64,000 nt of DNA, taken from Methanolinea mesophila. Its GTDB lineage: Archaea > Halobacteriota > Methanomicrobia > Methanomicrobiales > Methanospirillaceae. The DNA lies in the NCBI RefSeq assembly GCF_017873855.1, contig NZ_JAGGKR010000001.1, positions 248,001 to 312,000 on the forward strand, written 5' to 3'. Shown here piece after piece: positions 18,723 through 28,200 of this stretch. Made by a program: the position numbers and the translations under genes. The notes below the pieces were generated by a model. The model saw only the letters and a program-made list of their open reading frames with translations, was not told the DNA's origin and did no database searches. Position 1 is the first letter of the stretch, and the number at the start of each line of letters is the position of its first letter.

Positions 18723-21425
18723 TTAAGTCAATTTTGCTCTTTCAATATGAAACGTAGATTCAATTTGCTGTCTCTGTCTGTAACCTACATTATGTAAAGC
18801 GCAATGACCGACAATCATCATTTCAGCAGATCTCTTTGCAATTAATGAAAAATCCTTTTGAGATATTCTTCGATGAAGTTCTTCGACCGGTATATTTTTT
18901 AAATATTTCATGAGGATTCCATATTTAATCAGGGCCGTTGCGGGATTATCAATTTCATCACAAACTTGATTGGAAATCTCAATTAATTTGTCCGAACCTA
19001 GCGAATTAACTATTTTGAAAATATTCCCATATACGATGATAAAACACATATTCCAGAATATCGTTTGAGCCATCTTTCTTTTATCTTCTTCGGATAATTT
19101 TTTATTGGCATCTCTTTTTTCATCTAACTGACTCAATCTTATTGTCATATAATCTAAAATCGCTTTTTGTGACTCTTCACTTTTAATCGAATTGATGAGA
19201 GATGTTAGAATTCGTAAATGAACATTCATACCATATAAGAAAATATTTCGAAGTCGATCTTTTTCTAGCGATCCCGAACGGTTTCGAATTATCACTCCCA
19301 TAACTTCAACAGTTTTTACTGCTTTTCTCAAATCTATGAGATACTCCTTATTTTCTGTTACTTGATCGTCGTTTGTTTCAAAATTGTGATTTTCTTCAAA
19401 ATCATCTTCAAATTTCGATAACTGTTCTCTATGCATTTCAGGAGTATGGTTTTCTGAGGGTAATATCGCACGAATGACATTATGCATTTCCTCATCAAAA
19501 AAAGCCATTTCATCTTTGCTTAAAGTTGCGGGATCATATTGATTAAATAAAGAAAGTGAAATCGTTTCTATTTCGTTAAGGACTTGAACATTTTTTGAAT
19601 GATGTATTATGAATACAGCGATATAGGCATTTTCGGGATTCTGAAGGTTGTTAAATATTTCTTTGATTGTTTCAATTACATCGGGTTTATCAAGATTTTC
19701 TGAAAGAGTCTTGCCAACAAAGAAATAATAAAAACATGGGTATTTGAAGGAAAAATTATTCAAACCATCTTTAATTACAACATCGGAGAGATTTTTAAGC
19801 AGTTTTTCGGGTTTTATATGTAAATTAAAATTATTTGAATAATCCTCCATAAAAACAGAAAATTCATTAAAATTTAGTTGATTTTGATTTTTTTGGCGTA
19901 AAAATGATGCAAATTCGCTCATGAAATTAAAGTAAGTATCAATATCATCACTCTCCACATTGCGTTTTTTCAGATAATAGACGAGAAATGCATGATAACA
20001 ATATCCTTGAGATGTGATGTCTTCGTTGAGCGATAACGCAAATGCTTCATAAGTTATCAGTGCGGACAAAATAAAAAATGGGTACGCTGGAATTAGTCCT
20101 TTTCCGATGTTTCTCCCTAATGTTACATTGATGAGTTCAACTTTTTTATCGATTTCTTGATACGTATCAAGATCGATTTCTTTGTCATTTAAACTCAACC
20201 ATCTTTTAATTAATTCGGACCTGATGGACGGTTTTAATTCCTTAATTCTGAAAGTGATAAACGATGAGATCAAGCTTTCATCTTTGAAATTTAATCCAAA
20301 AATATCATCGATAATGATAACACAAAGAGGGAAATTCAATAGGGCTTTAATTCGCTTCTCTTTATCTTTCGAAAGATGAAAATCATCAACAATTGGAACA
20401 ATTCTATCAAGATTAATTACATTTTCATCAAAATTTTGATACTGTTTACGAAGGGATTTAATTAGAATATTATCTATTTTTCCAGGAGTTTTGATATCAT
20501 CACCAGATATGTAAACAGGAATAAAATTTAATTTTCGAAGTTCACAAAACATCCTCTTTGCGATAGTTGTTTTTCCTGATTGATCTTCTCCGGCGATGAT
20601 GATTCGATTTTCAGAGAACAGATTTTCAAACAACTCGGTCGTTTTGATAGTAGAGGTACTTTTCTTTGCAATGTCAAATTTTTCCAACTCCGTTTCTATG
20701 TAGATATCTTTGAGGGAAACGGATTCTTTTTGAGAATGAGCTTTGTTTAATAACTCGGTGTCAAATAAGAAAGATTGAAATTCATCTCTAATCGATAATT
20801 GTTTGATTTTTTGTTCTCTTTCAACTATTGCTTTTATCCCAAGATACACACTATGCCAAGCATCATTGGGATCGTTAAAAGATGTTATTGGTTTACCATC
20901 ATCTGGGTACGCAAGTACATGAGAGATATTTGGATCATCCTTCCATGCACACTGAGATAATATAATTGGAATAACCGGTATCCCCTTCAATTTTCGAAGT
21001 GTAAATGCTATCTTTTTCTCATTTTGACATTCAGGGGATGCAAGAAATTTTGCAGAAACAAACAAACAAATAATGTCAGCTTTTTCTAAATTTTGACCGA
21101 TAATCTCTTGAAAATCATCTCCACCTAACAAATGTCGGTCATACCACTCTTCAATCGAACCATTAGTTTTAAGGGGTGCGACATGTGTTTTGAAATCTTC
21201 GACATTTGGTTTTTCAGGGGTGTTATCAGCGTGTGAATAACTAATAAAAACCTTTAATTTTTTGTTTTCCTGGGAAACAAAATTTCCTTCTCGAATTTTT
21301 TCTGACGTATGCTTACCCCCATTATTTGAAATTGAATCAAACAGATAATATTTCGTGCAACATATATGTGAATTTCGAACTAAGTATTCTAATTCCCAAA
21401 GTCTCCCCACACCACTTTCCTGCAC
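18723..21425 (-). CDS. TIR-STAND NTPase, probable antiviral effector
   Basis: This 900-residue protein has an N-terminal TIR domain (about 57-200) starting K-V-F-I-S-Y-S-H-A-D. It carries the S-P-E-C-Q-N-E motif, in which Glu136 sits at the place of the NAD-cleaving glutamate. A STAND-type NTPase follows, with Walker A GEDQSGKT (279-286) and Walker B I-V-P-I-V-D-D (342-348). A long helical C-terminus contains F-K-Y-P-C-F-Y-Y-F-F, like the end of NACHT modules. In known systems such proteins sense phage and deplete NAD. The GTG start at 21425 follows GGGGGAGG. The first ~55 residues are not part of the domain, and no other ATG precedes the TIR. The next gene upstream encodes an Abi-alpha-like protein, 36 bp away on the same strand. 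Confidence 0.85.
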   Translation of the reverse strand: MQESGVGRLWELEYLVRNSHICCTKYYLFDSISNNGGKHTSEKIREGNFVSQENKKLKVFISYSHADNTPEKPNVEDFKTHVAPLKTNGSIEEWYDRHLLGGDDFQEIIGQNLEKADIICLFVSAKFLASPECQNEKKIAFTLRKLKGIPVIPIILSQCAWKDDPNISHVLAYPDDGKPITSFNDPNDAWHSVYLGIKAIVEREQKIKQLSIRDEFQSFLFDTELLNKAHSQKESVSLKDIYIETELEKFDIAKKSTSTIKTTELFENLFSENRIIIAGEDQSGKTTIAKRMFCELRKLNFIPVYISGDDIKTPGKIDNILIKSLRKQYQNFDENVINLDRIVPIVDDFHLSKDKEKRIKALLNFPLCVIIIDDIFGLNFKDESLISSFITFRIKELKPSIRSELIKRWLSLNDKEIDLDTYQEIDKKVELINVTLGRNIGKGLIPAYPFFILSALITYEAFALSLNEDITSQGYCYHAFLVYYLKKRNVESDDIDTYFNFMSEFASFLRQKNQNQLNFNEFSVFMEDYSNNFNLHIKPEKLLKNLSDVVIKDGLNNFSFKYPCFYYFFVGKTLSENLDKPDVIETIKEIFNNLQNPENAYIAVFIIHHSKNVQVLNEIETISLSLFNQYDPATLSKDEMAFFDEEMHNVIRAILPSENHTPEMHREQLSKFEDDFEENHNFETNDDQVTENKEYLIDLRKAVKTVEVMGVIIRNRSGSLEKDRLRNIFLYGMNVHLRILTSLINSIKSEESQKAILDYMTIRLSQLDEKRDANKKLSEEDKRKMAQTIFWNMCFIIVYGNIFKIVNSLGSDKLIEISNQVCDEIDNPATALIKYGILMKYLKNIPVEELHRRISQKDFSLIAKRSAEMMIVGHCALHNVGYRQRQQIESTFHIERAKLT

Positions 21426-21461
21426 CGCCCTCCCCCATGCACCAAATAATAAGCGGTTAAA

Positions 21462-22382
21462 TTATGATGAAAAAGAGATTTCCTTCAATTTTAAAGAAGG
21501 TTTAAATATTTCATTTGCTAAACGATGTCCTTCACCGTGTACCCATAGATATAATTGGGCTCCCAATGGTGAAGGTGTGCATACAATATACGAATCCTCA
21601 TCCACTGCGTCTTCTCTAGCAGTAGATGCAGAACTATAGGCACTAAGTATTAATTGATCCTCACTAGACCTTGGTGCAACTCCAATACTAGCATCAACAA
21701 CCGAAAATCGAGGTCTAGCTCTTGCGCCTTCTTTTTTTCGAACAAACAATGCTCTTTGTCGCTCCGAACAAAAACTTCTAGGCCCAAAAATACAGTCATT
21801 CAATAGCTCTTCTTTTAAAAGACGTGGTACAAATTCAGTAAGAATGTCTATCTCCTCGTATGTATCTTTATAATATTTCCTAAATTCTAAAAAGAATTCA
21901 TTAACAGGTATCCTACAAAAAAGGCGGTGCCTATCTTCAACTTTGAAAATTGAATGAGATGTCCCTAAATGTTTTTCCCTCATTTTTGAATAGAGAATAT
22001 AGTGGGCTTTTAAATCCACATTTGACATTTTAATAATCAAATCTAATAAATACAACCCTCTATCATCAGTTCCGGTTGTTGTTCGTGAGGCAGCCATTAC
22101 CCCGGCGAAATATCTTTGAACAAGATCATCTTCAATATACGAACCCGAATTTATTAGTCGTTCAACGATTCTTGGATTTATTATTCCTTCTTCTTCGACT
22201 CCATCTCCGAGGACCTCTCCTGTTTTAATAACAATTTCCTCGAGATTTTTTTGTCGTAACGCAATTAAATCACGTAATTTTTCTCCAAGATAGTCTGAAG
22301 TTGGTCCTAAAATTCTTTTTACTTGTTCAGGTAAAGTTAGGGTAGCAATTCCCACAGCACCTAACAACAGAGGATCTACCAT
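21462..22382 (-). CDS. Abi-alpha (DUF4393)-like protein
   Basis: This 306-residue protein has a short hydrophobic N-terminus (L-L-L-G-A-V-G-I-A-T-L). A helical core with I-N-P-R-I-V-E-R-L-I-N-S-G and D-L-V-Q-R-Y-F-A-G-V-M-A-A-S follows, which is the pattern of the Abi-alpha / DUF4393 family. Proteins of that family occur in defence islands and are linked to abortive infection, but their biochemistry is unknown. The gene precedes the TIR-STAND gene on the same strand with a 36-bp gap, so the two are probably one transcript. The assignment is by pattern only. The AT-rich composition agrees with its neighbours. Confidence 0.6.
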   Translation of the reverse strand: MVDPLLLGAVGIATLTLPEQVKRILGPTSDYLGEKLRDLIALRQKNLEEIVIKTGEVLGDGVEEEGIINPRIVERLINSGSYIEDDLVQRYFAGVMAASRTTTGTDDRGLYLLDLIIKMSNVDLKAHYILYSKMREKHLGTSHSIFKVEDRHRLFCRIPVNEFFLEFRKYYKDTYEEIDILTEFVPRLLKEELLNDCIFGPRSFCSERQRALFVRKKEGARARPRFSVVDASIGVAPRSSEDQLILSAYSSASTAREDAVDEDSYIVCTPSPLGAQLYLWVHGEGHRLANEIFKPSLKLKEISFSS

Positions 22383-22588
22383 ACATCAAAGCCTAATTAG
22401 AAAGAAGAAGTATTCATTTAAAAATATTTTCATAACCTAATTTTTAAATTCAATAAAGGAAATCAATTAATTTTTCAAAAATTCTTTTAAAAATGCTTTC
22501 GCCAGTTGTTTTTCAAATCGATCATCTACATATTTTCCTAATTGCACGGATATATTAATTCATATTTATTCTAAAATCCAGAAAAAAT
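22383..22588. promoter_or_regulatory. Divergent promoter region of the defence genes
   Basis: This ~200-bp, very AT-rich stretch separates the minus-strand Abi-alpha/TIR unit from the plus-strand caspase-like gene. It must contain both start sites. Several TATA-like runs are present, so single boxes cannot be chosen. A shared spacer is compatible with joint control. Confidence 0.4.
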
Positions 22589-23368
22589 ATGAAAATAAGC
22601 GAAGTTATCTTGAGGCATCCTACTCAAGGTTATTTAAGTGGATTATTTTTTATCGTCCTCGATTGCATATTTTTGTTTATAGAATTTGTTGTTCCACTCA
22701 TAGTATACATCAACGCCTTATATACATCATATGCACATCCTTGGGATGAAAAGAATTCAAATATTCCTCAAAATTGTCTAGAATCTAAATATTCACATTT
22801 TATTCATTATATAAAAATTAAAATTCCATATTTATATAGGAGAAGGGATTACATCCGATATTTATTGCTACCCATTCTAATCGACTGCATTTTTGGTTAT
22901 CATCTTGCAGTAACAAAACGAGAATATATCCAAGGTCGCGAACACGATGGAATTGTTATTGTTCATGAAAATATTGCAAAAATGAGTTTTTATGGCGATG
23001 GCGTTGGGATACTCATAAAATTTTTCTATGAACAGGAACCCCCTATTCCCTATAAAGTCTATCATTGTGATACTTTACAAAAATTTATAGAAGTAGTTAG
23101 AAATCCAGATGTTACTTCATTATGGATATTTGGCCATGGTCAACATTCGGGTATTGGTTGTGGTGTAAATCACTTAATTTATGAGCTTACTTTTCCACCA
23201 CCTCCCAAAACCCCGGAAAAGAAATACATCTATCAATTACATTGCAATTCGGGTTGTGGTATATCTTTAACTGATATTTTATCGCATCAAAGAGGGTTTG
23301 CAAATTATCGAAATAGTGACCCATACATAAACCAATTCTACGTGAAACAAATAATTAAAAATTTTTAG
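22589..23368 (+). CDS. Membrane-anchored caspase-like (CHAT-like) protein
   Basis: The 259-residue protein has hydrophobic helices at about 15-49 and 88-108, then a soluble domain. In it L-W-I-F-G-H-G (His183) follows a beta-strand, and I-Y-Q-L-H-C-N-S-G (Cys219) follows another about 36 residues later. This His-then-Cys order, each at the end of a hydrophobic strand, is the pattern of the caspase/CHAT protease clan. The family identity is therefore likely but not proven. It diverges from the Abi-alpha and TIR genes across a ~200-bp spacer. Caspase-like proteases act as effectors in several antiphage systems. A membrane-tethered version beside a TIR-STAND gene is unusual. Confidence 0.6.
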   Translation: MKISEVILRHPTQGYLSGLFFIVLDCIFLFIEFVVPLIVYINALYTSYAHPWDEKNSNIPQNCLESKYSHFIHYIKIKIPYLYRRRDYIRYLLLPILIDCIFGYHLAVTKREYIQGREHDGIVIVHENIAKMSFYGDGVGILIKFFYEQEPPIPYKVYHCDTLQKFIEVVRNPDVTSLWIFGHGQHSGIGCGVNHLIYELTFPPPPKTPEKKYIYQLHCNSGCGISLTDILSHQRGFANYRNSDPYINQFYVKQIIKNF

Positions 23369-23679
23369 CTTGATTTCCTTCCACAAATAGTCATTTCCCC
23401 AAGTGGAATAAACAAGTATCTCGCTGAAAAGATCGCAAGTATCAATAAAAAGATCTTTTTCGATATTCCATCATTTTCTCCCCCCCTATCCTCCCCCCCA
23501 GTGCCGCACCTCCCCCACCATTTCCCCTTCCTTTTAACCATCCACCCCACAATTCCGCGCGGTTTCCATTTCAGGGCATCTCCATCAAATAAAAACAAAA
23601 TTTCGCCACAATTTTTCCGCCATTTTCCAATTCAACCGCAATCCTTATCTTATCCATAATAGTATCCTTATGTACAGCA
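23369..23679. other. Junction between the AT-rich island and the GC-rich element
   Basis: There is no convincing gene. The plus strand is pyrimidine-rich (runs of c and t around 23470-23540) and the base composition changes from AT-rich to GC-rich across it. It is a reasonable place for the left boundary of the integrated element, but no direct repeat or attachment core was found by eye. Confidence 0.35.
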
Positions 23680-23922
23680 ATGATCCGGGAATTCGTCGTG
23701 AAGATGGCCGTGGCGGTGCGGGAAGTCGTTTCAGACCCGCGATTGAGACGCCCGGTCATCTTCATGATCTCCCTGATCTGGTTGCAGGTCAACGTGCTTA
23801 TCGGCACGGTCCTCCCCGAGGAAGCGGAAGAGTTCCCGGCGCCGGTCCCCATGTTCGCCGGACCGGTCCCGGCCCCGGTATGCCCCTGCAGCCACTTCTC
23901 CCTCTTTTTCGATCGACGGTGA
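23680..23922 (+). CDS. Small hypothetical protein with one hydrophobic segment
   Basis: The 80-residue frame starts M-I-R-E-F-V-V-K-M and has a hydrophobic stretch, P-V-I-F-M-I-S-L-I-W-L, near residues 25-43. A proline-rich end follows. It could be a small membrane protein of the element. Minus-strand frames across the same bases look less protein-like but cannot be excluded. No family was recognised and no clear ribosome site is present. Confidence 0.4.
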   Translation: MIREFVVKMAVAVREVVSDPRLRRPVIFMISLIWLQVNVLIGTVLPEEAEEFPAPVPMFAGPVPAPVCPCSHFSLFFDRR

Positions 23923-24121
23923 CGGACGACACCTCCGGGTCCGTGCCATCATAAAATCCCGAAAGGTCATTTTTTTTCGCCTTGCGAGACCTACCGGGAT
24001 TTTTACCGCGATCTTCCGGGCCCGGACATTCGTCCATTTCATTTGAACCATCGTAGCCTGGGCGGTTTTTAGCCCGTTTCCCGAGTCGTTGTTGAATAAA
24101 AAATTTCGAAGTGATAGAGCC

Positions 24122-24589
24122 ATGAAAATATTCGATGAACCAGAAGTGGAGCTGGTAGAATCCTGCACGGACGCCGGCTCCGTAGGTCGTATAAGAAAAG
24201 CCGGAGCAATGAATCTCCCCGAGTCCGGGGAGGACGATAGAATACGACGGGATTTGTGGATACTCTCCGATAAGAACCTGATTCTGCACCATGAAAATGG
24301 GGAGCCGAAAGATGCAGGTCAGATTTTACACCGTGAGAGGGAGGAGCCGGAAACTAGAGGCCTGATTCTCCGACCCGACGGAGAAACCCTGTATACTCCA
24401 AATTCAATTTCGCACCGGGAGAGGCAGGGAGCGTACGATACTCATCTGATGCTCAAGCCAGACGGGGAAGTGCTATCCGCACCAGACCCGATTCACTGTC
24501 CTGAAGTGGGAGCACTGCCCGATACGAGCCTGGTTCTTCCTTCAGATACGACCCGCCTTCCAAAAGAAACAAAGGGGGTGTACCGGTGA
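24122..24589 (+). CDS. Acidic protein built from 14-residue tandem repeats
   Basis: The start is taken at the ATG 24122 (MKIFDEPEVE). From about residue 62 the protein is made of degenerate units of about 14 residues. Examples are LILRPDGETLYTPN, SISHRERQGAYDTH, LMLKPDGEVLSAPD, PIHCPEVGALPDTS and LVLPSDTTRLPKET. Alternate units share L-x-L-x-P-D-G-E. Such repeats usually build beta-rich solenoids or binding arrays, but no known family matches. The stop overlaps the GTG of the nuclease-like gene, so both belong to the operon of the integrated element. The function is unknown. Confidence 0.65.
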   Translation: MKIFDEPEVELVESCTDAGSVGRIRKAGAMNLPESGEDDRIRRDLWILSDKNLILHHENGEPKDAGQILHREREEPETRGLILRPDGETLYTPNSISHRERQGAYDTHLMLKPDGEVLSAPDPIHCPEVGALPDTSLVLPSDTTRLPKETKGVYR

Positions 24590-25248
24590 CCAAGCGCTAC
24601 CGGAAGTTTTGCGATGCGGAGTACGAGGCCTGCCGCCTCCTGAAAGACGAGGGGTGGCAGGCGTACCGGATCGCAGGAGGACTTTCTCCGCCCGACCTCG
24701 TGGCGATGGGTCCGGCAGGCTGGGTCGCGATCATGGTCCGCAGTTCGCGAAGTCCGGTCCCGGACGCACACGCGGCGGCCCTCAAATATCCCCGGGAAGT
24801 TGCGAGGATGCGGACCGTCGCGGGAACGGCGAAGCGGAACTTCCGGGTCGAGGTGTGGATACGGTCGCCGCCGGACGGGTGGAAACGCTACCGGGTCTTT
24901 CCCTTCGGGTTGATGCGGGTGTTCCCGGGAGAACTCTACAACACGCCTCCGGAACTGCTGGATCTGGCCGGAGAGGAGGGTCAGCCCGACCGGCTCATGC
25001 CCTGGGAAGAACTCTTCAGGTTGGACCACCTGGGGGAGGAGGACATTGTTCCGGACCGGGAGGAAGATGACCAGGTTGGAGATGCGGGCGACGGCTGTAC
25101 CCTGCGAAAAGACGCGAGGAATATAGAGGACGGCAGGGACCGGGAGGAACACGACCCTGTTGAAGGGCCTGCCCGTAACCCCACGGGCTGGCCCGGACCC
25201 TTGGCAACTGCGAACGCTGCCTGCGACCGGGTGACCAAGCATGCCTGA
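24586..25248 (+). CDS. Resolvase-like / PD-(D/E)xK nuclease-fold protein, degenerate active site
   Basis: The N-terminal 130 residues follow the archaeal resolvase-like nuclease pattern: a helix A-C-R-L-L-K-D-E-G-W, then Y-R-I-A-G-G-L-S-P-P-D-L-V-A (Asp37), then a strand W-V-A-I-M-V-R-S-S. In active members the strand carries E/Q-V-K; here it reads M-V-R, so catalytic ability is doubtful. The C-terminal 80 residues are acidic and disordered. The GTG start has a GGGGGTG ribosome site and overlaps the previous stop. It overlaps the primase-helicase start by 8 bp, suggesting a role in element replication or DNA binding. Confidence 0.6.
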   Translation: MTKRYRKFCDAEYEACRLLKDEGWQAYRIAGGLSPPDLVAMGPAGWVAIMVRSSRSPVPDAHAAALKYPREVARMRTVAGTAKRNFRVEVWIRSPPDGWKRYRVFPFGLMRVFPGELYNTPPELLDLAGEEGQPDRLMPWEELFRLDHLGEEDIVPDREEDDQVGDAGDGCTLRKDARNIEDGRDREEHDPVEGPARNPTGWPGPLATANAACDRVTKHA

Positions 25249-28200
25249 TGCCGTATCCCCTGTCGGTACGGCATCCATGCGGGACGAGGTCGAGCGGGCG
25301 GTCCGGGTCCTCTCCGTCCCGGGCGGGGTGGTGGAAGTCCGGGCCGTCGCGGAGAACGGCACCCACAGCGGGTACTTCGACGACCCCGTCCTGCTCGCCC
25401 GGTCTTCCGAGCTCCTGGACCTCGCCACGGTCCACGGGGTGTACGTCACCCTGAACGAGGTGGCACCGGCGCTGATCGCCCGGCGGGCGAACCGGGTGAA
25501 GATGCGGCTCGGCGCAAAGGACGCCACCACCTCGGACGGGGATATCCTCCGGCGGAGGTGGTTCCCCGTCGATATCGACCCGGTCCGGCCGAGCGGAGTC
25601 TCCGCGACGGACGAGGAACGGGACCTGGCCTTCCGGAAGGCGGATGAACTCGCCGCGTGGCTCGCGGAACAGGGGGTTCCCGAACCGGTCTGCGGGGATT
25701 CGGGGAACGGTGCGCACCTCCTTTACCGGATCGACCTCCCGAACGACGAAGAGAGCAAACAGCTGGTCCAACGGTGTCTCGCGGTGCTCGCCCTCTTCTT
25801 CTCGGACGAGCGGTGCACGGTCGATACTGCGGTCTTCAACGCCGCCCGGATCTGGAAGCTCTACGGTACGGTCTCCAGGAAAGGGGACCACACCCGGGAA
25901 CGTCCCCACCGGAGGTCCCACCTCCTTTCGGTCCCCGACCCGGTCCCACTCGTCTCCCGGGAGACCCTGGAACGGCTTGCCGGGCTCCTTCCCACCACGG
26001 ACCCGGGACCGGAGAATGGAATGCAGGGACCGGCCGGGAATCCTCTTCCGGATCGTCGGGCATCCCCGGGCCTCGACCGGAGTGCCAGCCCGAACCACTG
26101 GAACTCCAGGGGACTCGCGGAACCTTCCGGTCAGAGTCGGGGAAAATCCCCGGGCCTCACCGGACCCTCCGGCCTCTCTCCCGGGACCTTTCCGGCCCGT
26201 AAAGGAACGGTCCCCCCGAATGCGTTTTCGCGTGCATTTCCGACCGCAACCGCGAGCGTACAGGGCCGGGACCGGACGAAGGTCTACGAGGACGGGAACG
26301 TCCCCATCGAACTCCGGGGATGGCTCCGGGAGCACGGGATCGCCGTCCGGTACGAAAAGCCCTGGCAGGGAGGGACCCTCTTCGTCCTTGAAGAGTGCCC
26401 GTTCTCCTCCGCCCACCGGGACGGGGCCTTCGCCATCCGGTTCCCGAGCGGAGCGGTCTACGCCGGGTGCAAGCACGCGAGCTGCGGGGGAGGAACACAA
26501 CGGTGGCAGGAACTGCGGCGGATGTACGACACCGAGTACGCCGAGCGGGAACGGGAAGGGGAATCGGCTGCGGTTCCCGGGACGGGTCCGGGGGTGACCG
26601 GGGACCCGATGACCACTTCCGCTTCGCGACTGTCCGGAACATCTCAGGGGGTGGCCGGGAATGCAGTGATAAATTCTGCTCCCGGACTGACGGGGACATC
26701 TCTGGGGAAGAACGGTAACCCGATGACAAACTCCGGTACTCCACGAGCGGGGACACCTCCGGGGAGGACTGGAAATGCAGTGACAAATTCCGCTACTGGA
26801 CTAGCGGGGACACCCCTGGGGAAGGCCGGTAACCCGATAACAAATTCCGCTTCGCCACTGTCCGGAGCGAACTCTGGTACGGAATCCGATCCCGAAAACG
26901 GATCGGTTCGCATGGACAGGAGCGCCACGTCTCCATCCCGGCAAGAACCAGGATTGCCTCCGAACCTTAATGACCCACCCGGAGCAGCCAGCGACAACCC
27001 GCTCCGCGACCGGGCGAGGGAGATTCTTTCGTCCGGCGATCCCCGGAAGTTCATCCTGGACACCTTTGCGAAGTGCCACGTGGGAGACGAGGTCGTAGCG
27101 GCGTGCTACCTCGCGAGCATCCTCTCCACGACGGTCGCGAACTCCCGGGGCCTGCACGTCTGCCCCACGGGAGACTCGGGGAAAGGGAAGAGCGACTCGG
27201 CGAACGCATTCCTCCGTCTCCTCCCCGCCGAGGCGAAGATGCAGGGCTCGATCACCTCGAAGGCCCTCTTCTACCACGGGGTCCCGCCCGGCTCCGCGAT
27301 CATCTTCGACGACTTCTCCATGAGCGAGGACCTCCGGGAAGTGCTGAAGAACGCGACCTCGAAGTTCCAGCACGGCCTTTCCCACTACACCCTGAACGCG
27401 AACCGCCAGCCGGTGGTCCTCGAGCTCCCGCCCCGGTGCGTGTGGTGGGTCCTCTCGGTGGACAACCCCGGCGACGACCAGGTGCTGAACCGGATGATGA
27501 ACCCCTGGATCGACGACTCCGAGCAGCAGGACATGCGGGTCCGGGACCACATCTTCGCCCGGGCCTGCCGATCGGGCGGAGCGCCAGAGGAAGACGAGGA
27601 CGTGGCCGTCTGCCGGGAGATCTTCTCCCTCGTCCGGGAACAACTCTACACCGTCCGCATCCCGTTCGCGAAACGAATCCGGATGGACAGCATCCGGAAC
27701 CGGAGGAACCCGATCATGTTCCTCGACATCGTCCGGTCGTTCGCGGCGCTGCGGTTCATGCAGAGGGGGAGCCGGACCCTTCCGGACGGGACGACCGAGA
27801 TCGACGCCGCGGAGGAGGACTTCCGCGACGCCGCCGGGCTCTTCACCGCACTGGACTCCACCGACGGAGGCCAGACCTCGAAACTGCTCAAGAACGAGAA
27901 GCTGCTGCTCGACTCGGTACTCGCAATGAAGACCGGGGAGTTCACCCTCAAGGACGCCCAGGCCTGGATGGGACTCCCGTACGTCGCGGTCCGGCGCATC
28001 CTTCACGGGCGGCTGGAACGGGACCGGGACACCGGGGGGCTCCTCGCGAAGTGTCCCGCACTCGGCGTCATCGAAATGACGGTCAGCGAAGGGACCATCG
28101 CGGCGGTCACCCGGAAGAGGGAGAACCACTATACCTTCGACTACGAACGCTACCGGAGCTGGACCCGGGGCAACGGGGTGTGGCTCTCTGAAGGGGACCC

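Noticed and set aside
23365-23598. A 77-codon minus-strand frame
   Set aside because: It has low complexity (Gly/Lys/Trp-rich), lacks a ribosome site and lies in a pyrimidine-rich spacer.
25016-26500. A long minus-strand frame over the primase region
   Set aside because: It is Pro/Arg/Gly-rich antisense of the primase-helicase, whose motifs are clear.
26591-26875. Possible CRISPR array
   Set aside because: The units are in-frame coding repeats of 57 bp without unique spacers.
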